Made by a program: the position numbers and the translations under genes. The notes beneath the pieces are model-generated. The model was not told the DNA's origin. It saw only the letters and a program-made list of their open reading frames with translations, and searched no databases. This document shows positions 10,648-21,186 of a stretch of DNA of 64,000 nt, piece by piece. Source of the stretch: Paragyromitra xinjiangensis (Eukaryota > Ascomycota > Pezizomycetes > Pezizales > Discinaceae). The stretch is from positions 558,001 through 622,000 of the forward strand of contig JBCAMK010000014.1 of the NCBI GenBank assembly GCA_038503065.1. The letters run 5' to 3'. Numbering within the stretch: the stretch's first letter is position 1; the number at the start of each line of letters is the position of its first letter.

Positions 10648-13024
10648 ACCTAGAGCTCAGTAGCAGGAGATTCTCGCAGGAGTTGCGTAGAGGCTACGAC
10701 GGATCTTGGTGTTGGTTGGTGGAACAGTGGGAGCTTGTGATTTGTGGTAGACGCGTTTTGTCAATTGGTCGCGCTGAGTGCCAACCCATAAATTTGACCT
10801 TTCCTAGTTGGGGTAATTGACAATGTCTCAGCACAAAAAAAAAGTTTACCCCGGCGAGCGGTAAAGAGAAGTGTTTATGATCAGCGGGGGACGGTTCTCT
10901 GGAATATATGCCTACCAGTAAAGAGGATCTTGGAGAGGTCTTTTACAAATCATCCTAGAACGTTCCATCAACGAATAGCCAATAGAGTTAGTCTAATACA
11001 TTTAAGGAGAGTAATTGAAGAGGCCTAGTAATGTCCTAATATAAGTGAGTCGCAGACCTAAGCGGGCTAAGAGTTGCCAATCCCACACTTTGTTGATTTA
11101 TTTAGGCCTGTGATTATTAATCTATACTTCAACTTAAGGATTAGCAACACAAGACAAAACCTTATATTCCCAGAAATGTACTTGCTTGCTGCTTTGTGCT
11201 CTAGAAATCGAGTATCCTAGGACTACAGGGGATAATCTTCCCCTAGTTGTCTCACTCTCTAGGCTCACCGAAGCGTATCTCCCAATCGCAAGTACCACTA
11301 TGGGGGAGTTTGTTGATTACCAATACTTGTTTACGGAGACCATACTATATCCACCAAAGATTCTGTGGTCTAGTGGCAAGACGCCCTCTTCTGTGTGTTA
11401 CAGTGAAAGAACTAAAGAGACAAGAGACTGGGGTTCGATTCCTCACTGAATCATCTTTTTGTTATCTATCTGCATTGTAATAGGCGAATCGAGCGATAAA
11501 TGATGAGCTCGAGACGGGTATTCTATAATGGCCCCATTTGTATATCGAGTTAGTCTGAAAGGCCTGGCGGTTAACTCGGTCTCAGGCACTAAAGTTTCAT
11601 TGTCGCTTACAATAAGGTAACTCTTGGGCTAATGTTATTTGCCCACAGTTATTGGTGCTGACCATAGGACACCTACCGTCACCATCCAATTCAGGACCTA
11701 CAAGCTACAGCACTCATCGCGCCGTTCTCTAGGAGGGTATGAGATTTTTTATGTACACGAGAAATTAGGTGGTTGAGTAATTTGGCCGAATACGTTGAAG
11801 CAACCACTATTACATACCACGAACATTCTTAAAGGCATTTCCGATTCCTTTGCGAGCCTGTCCCTAACCATTCCCAGCAACCGCTCGGATATTACAACCC
11901 ACTAAATTACCATGTCATTACTAGATAAACTTCCTATAGTGAAATACTAAATGAAGCTTAGAAAGCTATCTAACCAGCTAGAGAATGGGCGCGCGATGAA
12001 TGGCCACGGGGAGACAACCACGTATAGTCGCCTCATGCCTTGAGAGGAGCGAAGAGGAGCGAATCATTTGTGAAGGTCTAGAGGATATTATAATTACCGA
12101 TATATGCTTTTCTTTTTGCCACGGTGTAGTAGGCAAGCTAGAAACGAGTGCGGGTCGAATATACTATGAAGGTAGATGGATTATCTGTAATTTGCAGGAT
12201 TTTGAGATCTTCAAGTTTTTTGTTATATCTGCATGACTACAAGGCGCTTAAAAGTTATAGATTGATGGATTTAGATTTGTGTATTGGTCTACTTTTTACG
12301 AGCGATCCCTTCGGTCTCCGGTATACGTATCCAAGGTATCCGAAATTATGCTATATGTCGGTATATTTTTCCATGTCTACTCTGAGAAGGGAAATTTATA
12401 CTATGCCCTACCGCAAGACTGGTTTCTCCTTTATTGAAGGCTCAAGCTTGCTTGTATTACAGATCTGGAGGTGTGGGTCTCAGTAGGTATGTCGAGTGAG
12501 TTTTGGTGATCTAGGGTCCCGAGGAGGAGAAAAATAAAGGAACCTTACCTGCGGGTGAACTAACCTATGATATATAACTGAGGGAAGCGAGGGGAGTTGA
12601 GAAGAGATCGAAGGCTTGTAATTATCGGAGCCTTTTAGTAAGGAGGAGAGGAAAAATAAAGGAGGAAAAGTTATGAATGAATTAAGGACAACGCAGCTGT
12701 GCAGTGGTTATGGTCAGCTGTGTAGCTCATGCCCAATAGTGTTATGGTATATGAACTCTTAGTAGTCTAAGTTATAAAAGGGGAGCCACTTCATAAATAA
12801 TGGATCGGCTGATTTAATTTGCGAACACGTTTTCCGTATTGACCTCACAAGTTTGAGGGGGTGCTGGAAGTACCACGATAATTCATTTCTAGACTAAGAT
12901 TTTTTTTCAATATTCTAGCGATTACATATCTTTTATCTCAATAACAGATAGTTCTCTTAATGGACGGCTTGGTGGTTTGGTGTTCTTCCTATGACCCAGA
13001 TTAAAATCAGACCCTCCTATATAG
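10648..13024. other. Gene-poor stretch with a tRNA-like sequence
   Basis: I see no convincing gene. Bases to about 10820 are the promoter region of the 9241-10647 gene. A tRNA-like sequence lies at 11359-11453 (separate entry). A purine-rich near-direct repeat, GGAGGAGAAAAATAAAGGA, occurs near 12523, with a variant near 12645. Short ORFs at 12000-12486 show no coding character. Confidence 0.45.
11359..11453 (+). repeat. tRNA-like sequence, probable pseudo-tRNA or head of a tRNA-derived SINE
   Basis: An A-box-like TGGTCTAGTGG and a perfect B box GGTTCGATTCC are present. The acceptor ends pair 6 of 7 (GATTCTG with CTGAATC). The D arm GTCT/AGAC has canonical A14, GG and A21 positions, and the T arm TGGGG/CCTCA pairs. 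A TTTTT pol III terminator follows at once. By spacing the anticodon would be CTG (Gln), followed by about 22 extra bases, but the base after the anticodon is T and no anticodon-stem partner for CCCTC exists. It therefore does not fold as a working tRNA, with or without an intron. Confidence 0.45.
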
Positions 13025-13729
13025 CTACCACATGTATTTGGTTGCTTCGCCCACCATCGAAAACATCTCCCTCGCCTGACCCCAATATCCCGGCTGGGGC
13101 CCAGGCTGGTCCTCTCTGTTGACTTTTCGGGTTGGAGGTTTGCGATGATATACCTCGATAGTACTTTCTTCGATATCAGACTCAACTTCGGCGGCATCTT
13201 CGAAAACCTCCAAATCGTTAATGCAATCCCATTCTGTCAGCCTCTCATCCGCTCCCTCATCCGACTCTACCTCAGAGGTGTAGATCACATCCAAGTCATC
13301 AGAATCACTCTCAGGCTCAGATTCCTGATCGGGTGGTATCTCACCCGGGCGCCGGGCGTCTGCCGGTAGTGGTGTCCTGCTCGCTATGTCTAGGAGCCAA
13401 TTGCCGTTAGAATTTGTTTCTTTCGTTTCGGGCATTTTATTCGAGCAGTTCGAAAGTTTTGGCTTTCTGGTAATCGCAATTTGTGTAGCTATTTTCGGTA
13501 TTACTGGTACCCGCTTTGTATGTAGAGGGCTTCGGTATTGCTCCACGCCGTCCATGTCCACAGCTGCTGGAAAGTTTTTGGTTCTCGGTAAAGGAGTTAG
13601 ACGGGATTTCTCCACGCGCCGAGTCCGGCACCTTCGTGTATCGTTTTCGGTTCTCTTGATATCAGTCCTACTGTCGTCTAGGAAATTTTGAGTTGGTTGG
13701 ATGGTAGAGGTTGGTAGGTTGGAAGACAT
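13025..13729 (-). CDS. Acidic, disordered unknown protein, single exon, 234 aa
   Basis: The open frame starts at ATG 13729. The N-terminal half is basic and polar (repeated Arg/Thr, RRCRTRRVEKSR). The centre is strongly acidic with Ser-Asp-Glu runs (ESEPESDSDDLDV, SEVESDEGADE, AEVESDIEEST). The end is a short aromatic segment (GYWGQAREMFSM...YMW). No domain is recognised, and the composition suggests intrinsic disorder. A 19-base G run sits about 80 bases upstream of its start codon, on the promoter side. Confidence 0.5.
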   Translation of the reverse strand: MSSNLPTSTIQPTQNFLDDSRTDIKRTENDTRRCRTRRVEKSRLTPLPRTKNFPAAVDMDGVEQYRSPLHTKRVPVIPKIATQIAITRKPKLSNCSNKMPETKETNSNGNWLLDIASRTPLPADARRPGEIPPDQESEPESDSDDLDVIYTSEVESDEGADERLTEWDCINDLEVFEDAAEVESDIEESTIEVYHRKPPTRKVNREDQPGPQPGYWGQAREMFSMVGEATKYMW

Positions 13730-16180
13730 GTCAGCGTCAAGGATTACCGGTGTTTGGATTCGAATTCAATTAAGATTCTTCTGATCTTGTGTGGTATGTA
13801 CATGTGGGGGGGGGGGGGGGGGGGTGGGGGGGATGGAGTATGTAATACTGGAGGTAAAATATTTTTTATCAGCTTAAGTAGTGGTTTAGAACCTAGCTAC
13901 AGCAAATTCTAAATTTCCAACTAGTCTATCATTGGCTTTGTGGCAATCAAGTTTAAAACTTTGGCGTAGGAATTGGTCTCCCGACTGTATATCGTTCGAA
14001 AATGGGCTGCAATTCTAAGCGTTGACCAAATTCTAAATAAAATAGACTTGCGGTCGAATTCACAGTTTGCGATTCTAAGGATCATTGATCATGTGAGATC
14101 ACTCGCAAGTATTGAGCCCTAACACGACTTGGTTCCTGGGCAACCTATTACTTGGAACGAGGATTCCGATTAAGAGCTGACAAGCAGTGTAGTAATCGAT
14201 TTATCTGATGGGGAGGTCAAAGTATCAACTTGATCAAACCTAAGCTAGAACAATAAAAGTCCATGACTAGGAATGACCTGTGATAGCGGCTCAGGATGAC
14301 TAACAGTTCGGACCGTTTCCTAAACAAGTTTATCTTAAAATTAAGGATTGAATTTTTCTGTAGATTTATTAGTATCTTTTGATTTGTAGTGGCAGACGCT
14401 ATACCCGTTTGTGGCCAGTACATGTAGTTACATGTAATCTCAGATGAGTTATGGCGAGGCCAAGGACAGCCTTAGAATTAGTCAACCATAAGCTGAAACC
14501 TTTTGGACACAACATTTGGAGTCTAATAACGTCCTGTGTGGTCAGATAGTGGTTGTAGTTACGAGTAATGACTTTTAATTGACTGTTGTAATTACAGCTG
14601 AGGTATCAACTACATGTAATAATTACCACCAATCGAGAATTAGCTAGTATGTAGCACAAAAAATTACTCCGAGAGCCCCGAGTGTCTCCTGCAACTCCAC
14701 TCTCTCCAACTTAGCTTACTAGCTCATTTTTACCAAAGCGCGGCAAGGAAGCTCTCTCCTGTAAGCGCTCAGGCAACCCTTCCATTTTCGCGTGCAAGTG
14801 ATATGTTGCCCTATCGATACTAACATTATCACTGGTCACCATGCTGAGCTATCTACGGCTTCTCCCGATGGCAGGCGTAAACCTCAGCCTAGCCTCATTA
14901 CATCAGAAGCTCATGACAAGATCTCGATTTAGGTTCCGAAGAGAAAATATCGCACGACTAAGTTATTTATATTCTCTATTCTTTAATGGATTGAGATAAT
15001 TCTTCGTGCCTCTAGAGCCTAACCTTTGACAGCCTCCCGCTGCCTGTCTGCACCATGACAAAATCTCACCAATCTTGTATTATGATTAGGTGCTAATAAT
15101 CACTCACCTAAACAGCAGTTCAACACCACGTCTCCACGTTCGCAGGGCTTAGAGCCTAACACTCTCTAGGCGCGGGGTGCGTTAAACTAGATAACACCAG
15201 GGCTGGAAATGGGTGCATTCAAGCGAGAGCCTTCACGAGGACAGGGATGTGACAAACGAGGCCGATCCCCAAAACTGTGGAACGGTGTTCTCTAGAAACT
15301 TCGGGTCACTTAAGACTTTTAGAGGCTGGAAAGTCTTTGCTTCCCGGAAAGTTCCGTCTTAGTGAATCGTTGTGCAAGAATTTGTCCCACGTAGTGTAGA
15401 GCACCATGGGTCTACTAGAAACTTCGTGTGTTACTCAAGGATTTGAGCGCTCTAGAGTTGCGTGAACCCGTTGGAGTAGGCACGTTTTACTAACTAGGAG
15501 ATATCTTTGAAGCTAGTTGTAGATGGTCTAAGGTTGGTTTTGCGTTAGGTAGGGGTCGGTGTGACTAGGTACGATAAGTATGGTGTACGACAGTGGCCTG
15601 AAGTGCGCGGCATTAATATTTAGAAGTAGAAATAAGAGAAAATCACCCCCCCCGACTGCTGCGCATCGCCTCAGAATAGGCCTACGTTAAGAGTTTAACG
15701 GTTCTTTTTTATTACCATTTGCCCTAGCTTATTATTACACGGGGCTGCGTTAGAGGTGGATCGTTGATCGCCTAATTCAAGGTGGAAATTTTGCTGTTGG
15801 AGAGGCTTCTAGCCTTTCCCCATATCCGTGGGGTCAGTATGAGCGATAAATTAAGGAGATTCATGGTATTTCATTTCTCATAGTAACTTAACAATAAGCC
15901 AGAAAACCACATCCAATCCTCGCCAATACCCAAAACCCCAAGACATAACTGTACAATAACTCAATTTAAAATATAAAAAACGATTGTAACCCACACCAAC
16001 CTTATTAAGACTCATCCCTAGCCCATTATGAATGATATCCGTTAAAAGAAAAAATAAAGAAAAATAAACAAGGGAAAAAAAGAAATTTGATAGCATCGAT
16101 AGCAAAAAAAACTCCCATCCAAAAGCAGAAAGAGATATTTTCACACTTGAAAACCTAAGTACCAAATCATAACAGTTGCT
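13730..16180. other. Gene-free stretch, A/T-rich in parts, with short motif copies
   Basis: No gene is recognised in 2.4 kb. It contains the poly-G tract (13806-13832), three copies of the palindrome TACATGTA (14419, 14429, 14611) and one ATCACTCG (14098). A short direct repeat, CTAGAAACTTCG, occurs near 15293 and 15416. The last 300 bases are A-rich on the plus strand and form the 3' flank of the stomatin gene. Confidence 0.45.
13806..13832 (+). repeat. Poly-G tract, G19-T-G7
   Basis: Nineteen consecutive G are followed by one T and seven G, upstream of the minus-strand 13025-13729 gene. Such tracts can form quadruplex-like DNA and are prone to length errors in sequencing. Confidence 0.9.
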
Positions 16181-17334
16181 TTACATCTCCGAGACGATGT
16201 GTGCATTGATAGTTCTGTGCAAAGCGGGATCGAAGTCATCGCTAAAGTTCTCAGTTGTTGGGCTAAAGTTGGAGTTAGCGGCGCTGCGGCTTGAGCCTTC
16301 ACCGTTGCCGATCTGGCTCTGGAGCTGATGCTGAAGCCCCGGGTTTGAGGTAGGCATGAAGATAACCTTGGCGTTTGCGGACTTGGCCATGGCTTGCATT
16401 GCTTCGAGCTGGCGGATTTGCATAGCAGGTGCGCTGGAAAGGATATCGGCGGCTTGACGCATCAACTTGGCGGATTCAACTTCTGCCCTAGCGGCAATAA
16501 TTTTGCTCTCTCCAATACGCTTGCTCTGGGCAGCCATGGAGAGAGAGTCTTGGAGTTCACGGCTGAAGATGATGTCCTTGATCAACATGCTCTCGACTTG
16601 AACACCCCAGCCAGTGGCAACATCTTCGATTATTTCAGCGATACTTTGGGCAATCTCCTCGCGACGCTCAATTACATCCTGCAAGACACGAGCGCCAACG
16701 ACATGGCGAAGAGTGGTTTGAGTACGCTCAACGAGTGCCTGGCGGACATTGACGATACCGAAAGTGGCCTTATGGGGAGAGATGATGTGGTAGTAGATGA
16801 CGGAGGTAAGATGAACTGTGACATTATCTTTGGTCATGCAGACTTGCTGAGGAACTTCGCAAATTTGGATCTTGACATCTACAGAGACAAGACGTTCTGA
16901 TAGCGGGTTGATCTTGACCAATCCAGGGTCGACGGCACGGTGGAATCTCCCAAATCTCGTGACCAATCCGACACTACCTTGCTGGACAGGCTTGTATGGG
17001 TTCGGGCAGCAGAGGCAGCAAGGAACGGCACCCATGAATCCAATGCAGGAACCGAGAGTGTTGACTAAGCTTTTGTTAGTAGCTATTATTGAACAATTAG
17101 AAGAGATAGCTTTGGGAACATACTCATAGCCCCATACCATCCGGTAGTAGAAGCATCGTTATCATCGGGGAGAAGTTGAGCGTAAGATGGCTGGAGATCG
17201 CTACGTTTCGCAGGTTGCACAACGATAAGTGGAGCATCGGTGTGAGTAGAACGAGTAGCACCAGGAGTTGAGTTGGAGCCACGATAACCACCATTGTTGG
17301 GGGTGCTATCGGTAGTCTTGATAGTATCAGTCAT
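16181..17334 (-). CDS. Stomatin/SPFH family membrane protein, 2 exons, 364 aa
   Basis: Exon 1 is 17334-17124 and exon 2 is 17064-16181, joined in phase 1 to read ...GAMINTLGSC.... The first ~70 residues are polar and disordered. A short membrane-associated hairpin with a Cys cluster (PCCLCCPNPY, about 85-94), likely palmitoylated, comes next. The PHB/stomatin domain (about 95-290) carries family phrases: VQQGSVGLVTRFGRFHRAVDPGL, MTKDNVTVHLTSVIYY, TTLRHVVGARVLQDVIERRE, ATGWGVQVESMLIKDI and AAQSKRIGESKIIAARAEVESAKLMRQAADIL. Stomatins oligomerise in lipid microdomains at the plasma membrane, endosomes or mitochondria and modulate other membrane proteins. The C-terminal ~50 residues are variable. 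The location in this organism is not determinable from sequence. Confidence 0.92.
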
Positions 17335-20300
17335 TGTTGATTGATGATGGAGGTATTAGGGATGATTGAAATTGATTGAAGCGTTTTGGTCTGTGTAGCT
17401 GTTTGTGATGGGGTGGGAGTAAAAGATCTTCTCTTCGAAGTGGGCAGACATGATGTTATATGCTGTACGAAAGCAGGGAGAGTTGTATGCGACATGTGTT
17501 CCTCACCTCTGCGAGACACGGGCAGTGCGGATGCAGGGTAGTGGATATCATCCATTGGTCGCGCCCGACGTACCAAAAACCCCGCTCTTTGTCTCGTTTC
17601 GGACATGGGAGTAGGTAATACGAGCCACAAATATTGGTTTCAATTGCTCATCAAAGTTCGCTGCAATCTGAGGTTCAGAGGATCGCAGCCGAGCCTCACC
17701 CTAGAACCTTTTTCCTACCTTCCAGGAAAGCCCTCAAGCCCTGTGCAAGGCAGATTTCTAGTTGCTAATAGCTCTTGACAGGGAAGCTTACTTTACTCAA
17801 ATCACCCTTCTTGAGCTCTTGCCCCCAACCTACTTAGATGCCTCTGTACGAAACGAGAAAATAAACCTCCGGCGGTGCTTTCGCTAATAGTGCTTCCATC
17901 GCAGATGACCCTACATCTGCAAATTGACATTGCAAGTCTTCTCCTGAGGAATACCTCTGAAAATATTTCTCACTCCATCTATTCCAAGTGCTAGGATTTA
18001 CTGCAGTTTTCTGCTGTTCTCACAAAAATCACCCGGCACCAAACTTCCGGATTGACAGGGCGTCTTTTCGCTATGTGTCACCAGACCCAGTTTGGCAAGG
18101 AGATGCAAACCTCGTGATGGCTCAATAGGCATCCCCGTTCAACCTCTTGAATTAAATATGAGGTCAGTTCTTCCAAGGAAGTTGAAAGGATGATACTCTT
18201 AGCCGCATCAGGTATGAAATAGGAAAGATTCGAGAAGTTCGTCTTCGATTGCGCTCGAACTAGTATAGCGGGTCGAGGCTCAGAGAGACAACACTCCAAA
18301 TTCGAATCTCGTTAAGCGCCAAGATAAGCCGCAATCGTCTTAAAAAGGGGGAATTAGACATCATTTATGCTCTGAACGAACGCATGCACGCTTGCACCAA
18401 ACAGATGTTCGCCAACCTCACTGATCGTGAAGTTAAAATCAGTCGACAACTGCTAACGGCGCTGGCCGACGGGAGAACGCCCGTATGTCTCGATTATTGC
18501 AAGGCTTAGCATTCCGCGGGGGAGGTTCCGGTTCCCTTAAAATGGAGGCACCAACCGATTAGTGGATATTTAAGCCGCTAATATATCCCAATGCGGGCAT
18601 CTTATTCGGCGGAAAAGTGGCATAGTATAAGTAGGTATCCTTAGAGCAAGTTCACTCTTGATCTTAGTCACACCCGAGGGGCAGTTTTGCGACGAGTGCT
18701 TCGAATATCGCTCAAAAACACCGTAGCTTCCTATTGACAAAGAAAAGCCTTGAGTCAGGCAATAAATATACCGTGGCTCAGTCGCCGAGTGATCAACTTA
18801 CCAGCCTACACGCCGCTACCTAAGCCACGCAAAAAGGAAGTCATATCCCGTAGCTAATATTGAATAGATTGAACCTGGGAAAACACCCCTGAAACCTTTA
18901 TCTAAGTTTGCAGATAAAGTTTGCGATCCTATCTACTCTTGACATGATCAAATATCTTGGCGGGTTGGCAAGGCATATTTTAATCCCACACCTTCTCGAA
19001 GGAGGAACCTAGTGCCCTCTATTTGCCCTTTAAGCAATAAATTGTCTTGGTAGGATGGACACCCAACGAGAATCATACAACTGGCCATGCGATGCATGAA
19101 GGACGCGTACGCTGGTATGATAGTGGTCCTTTCTAAGGTTACTTTACGGGCTGTTCGTTCTTGATTGTAGTTGGTGTGTAGCGAAAAACTACCGATCATA
19201 ATTGTAGAAATCTTGGAGGAGGAAGTGGCAGGGTGAGTGAGTGGGACCAGCGGGATGATGTATCACTAGGCAAAAAAAATTTTGCGGCCTTTGTGTTGTA
19301 CGAATACGTGACATCTGTGGACAGCATCCCAGGCAGTATCAAGCCTTTTGGATCTAAGTATCATGAGTCTAATGGATTTCCGTGAGATTTCCCCCAGCCA
19401 GAGCACAATTCTCGTTGGGGAATAACGTGCTTAGAGACTTTCGGGACCTACTCCGTAAATCTCCGGGGAAAAACGCCTCGTGATCATTTCTGCCGGAGGA
19501 GTCTGACACATTTCCCTGCCTCTAAAGAAGTTGACATCTCGAATTTAGGATGCTCCCAACTTCAGTGGGCAGGGTGTTAGCCCCAAATCTACTCTGCGGC
19601 GGTACATATCTGCAAAGAGATCGAGCTGATGGCCTTAAGCTTTGAGAACCTGCATATATTGTGAATCGAATCGACCTTGGCAATCACCTTTTCAGTCAGA
19701 AGCTATAGCAACACTGCAAATAGCGCGCTTAAGAATATTTTAAGCTCCGCAGTTTTGACGACCCGTGCTCAACTAGCTAGTTACCTAAGAACGTCCGACG
19801 TCCTGTGGACTTCATCTCTAAAGGAATTTTAACAGGGACGCGTCATCTTCGTTTTGAACCTAGAGCTAGATATGAGAGACTCGCATAGAAGATAAGTTAA
19901 CTACATGTATTTACAACCCAGAAGGAGACTAGGATTGATGTCTTGCGGTTGTCTGGGGTTTTGAGTTGATTGCATGAGTGTCATGAATAGTCACTCGAGA
20001 CATGAAATCAATCAATTGATTGACTGATCCGTGACTAGGTCGCATCAACTCAGAACCTTTCCGAGAGGATAAACCTCTTACCAATTTCCGGTTCTCCTTG
20101 GGCTTCATGTTTCTCACATCACTCCTCCCTGTTGCCCGTACAGTACCTTGAAGATAATCCTAACGTTAACCCTAGCTACTATTTCGTGGATTCCACCCAC
20201 CAGCCGTCGAGCGGTGATATCTACTTCATCCACCCTATTTTTCCCATACGCTAAGGTTACCTAAATCTCTAATTAGGCTCGGAGGTCTGGATCTTGAAAA

Positions 20301-20761
20301 ATTAGGTGAGTGAGCCTTAGGCCTTGCAGCATTATTCACGATAGAAGCAAGAATGGTCAAGTGATCAACCAACGATTTTAATAGAGTTGGACTTGAAGCC
20401 ATCCCTTTCTCACCCTTTAGAACGAAACCGCTTAACATCATCTGTATCTCTAGTTGATCATCCAAAAAAAAATCGAGAATTTTGACTTGAAGACGCCAGG
20501 TTTCTTATGTGCCAGCCAATCGTTGACCTTCTGATTTTTCCGATCTTCCGCGCCTTTATTCTACTAATGATAACCCTAGGGAGAGAATAGTGCTAGACTC
20601 GGCTAAGAATCGTGGCAGGAAAACGGCTTTGACTCGCACCAGGAATGCGGCGGCGCGTCGGTCAAGCCGGTACCGGAAGAAGGCACTAAGTTTAGTTTCA
20701 ATGGTAGCAAGTTAAACTCTTGCGCTCTAAAGGGCAATTTTCAAACAGATAATCAAGATTC
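17335..20761. other. Gene-poor stretch
   Basis: The first ~300 bases are the stomatin promoter side; the rest shows no convincing gene. I noted one TACATGTA (19902), one CGAGTGAT (18786) and a perfect 16-base palindrome, TCAATCAATTGATTGA, at 20008-20023. The ORFs here are short and without family character. Diverged transposon remains are possible but cannot be shown by eye. Confidence 0.4.
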
Positions 20762-21186
20762 TTGAGAAAGATAAACATCATTTCTAGGTACCTCTACCAG
20801 AAAATACCGCTTCGCACCGCTGCCACGAGTAGTAAGGAGCCGATTATCAGGCTGCTGGAGATGCAAGCCAAAATTGATGCAGCTCATCAAGGCTGTAGCC
20901 AGGAAACACCACTCTGTATTAATGTAAGACGTGGGAATATATGAGATGTTGCCTACAGCTCAAGCGCTGCTAGAATACGGAACAGGTATTGTGGTACTGG
21001 ACTCGGCCTCAGAGACGGTACTTCACGTATAACGTGCAAATGGACCAACGAAGGGTTAAAGATACAGTTCAATGAAGGCTCCGATATCAACGCCCCAATT
21101 CCTTCTGAAAAGGCTTTGTCGGTGGATGCAGAATTTGGTTGGCCCGCAGCTTTATGGCAGTGCCAGGGCCGGTCTAGCAAATTTTG
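20762..21186 (+). pseudogene. Ankyrin-repeat gene relic
   Basis: Three consecutive ankyrin-like pieces lie on one strand in different frames. The first frame, 20762-20944, reads PLRTAATSSKEPIIRLLEMQ then KIDAAHQGCSQETPLC and ends in a stop. A shift into another frame gives EMLPTAQALLEYGTGIVVLD and SETVLHV, then a stop. A second shift gives CKWTNEGLKIQFNEG and SDINAPIPSEKALSVDAEFG. Each matches the ankyrin pattern of TPL..AA followed by LLE.GA.I. Two frameshifts and at least two in-frame stops make it a pseudogene, probably of the same family as the genes at 30.2 and 57-58 kb. Confidence 0.5.

Noticed and set aside
16394..16900. 168-codon plus-strand ORF opposite the stomatin gene
   Set aside because: It is fully inside the conserved stomatin exon on the other strand and has no family character.
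20008..20023. Perfect 16-bp palindrome TCAATCAATTGATTGA
   Set aside because: It is isolated, A/T-rich, and not associated with a gene start or element boundary, so it was not raised as a finding.
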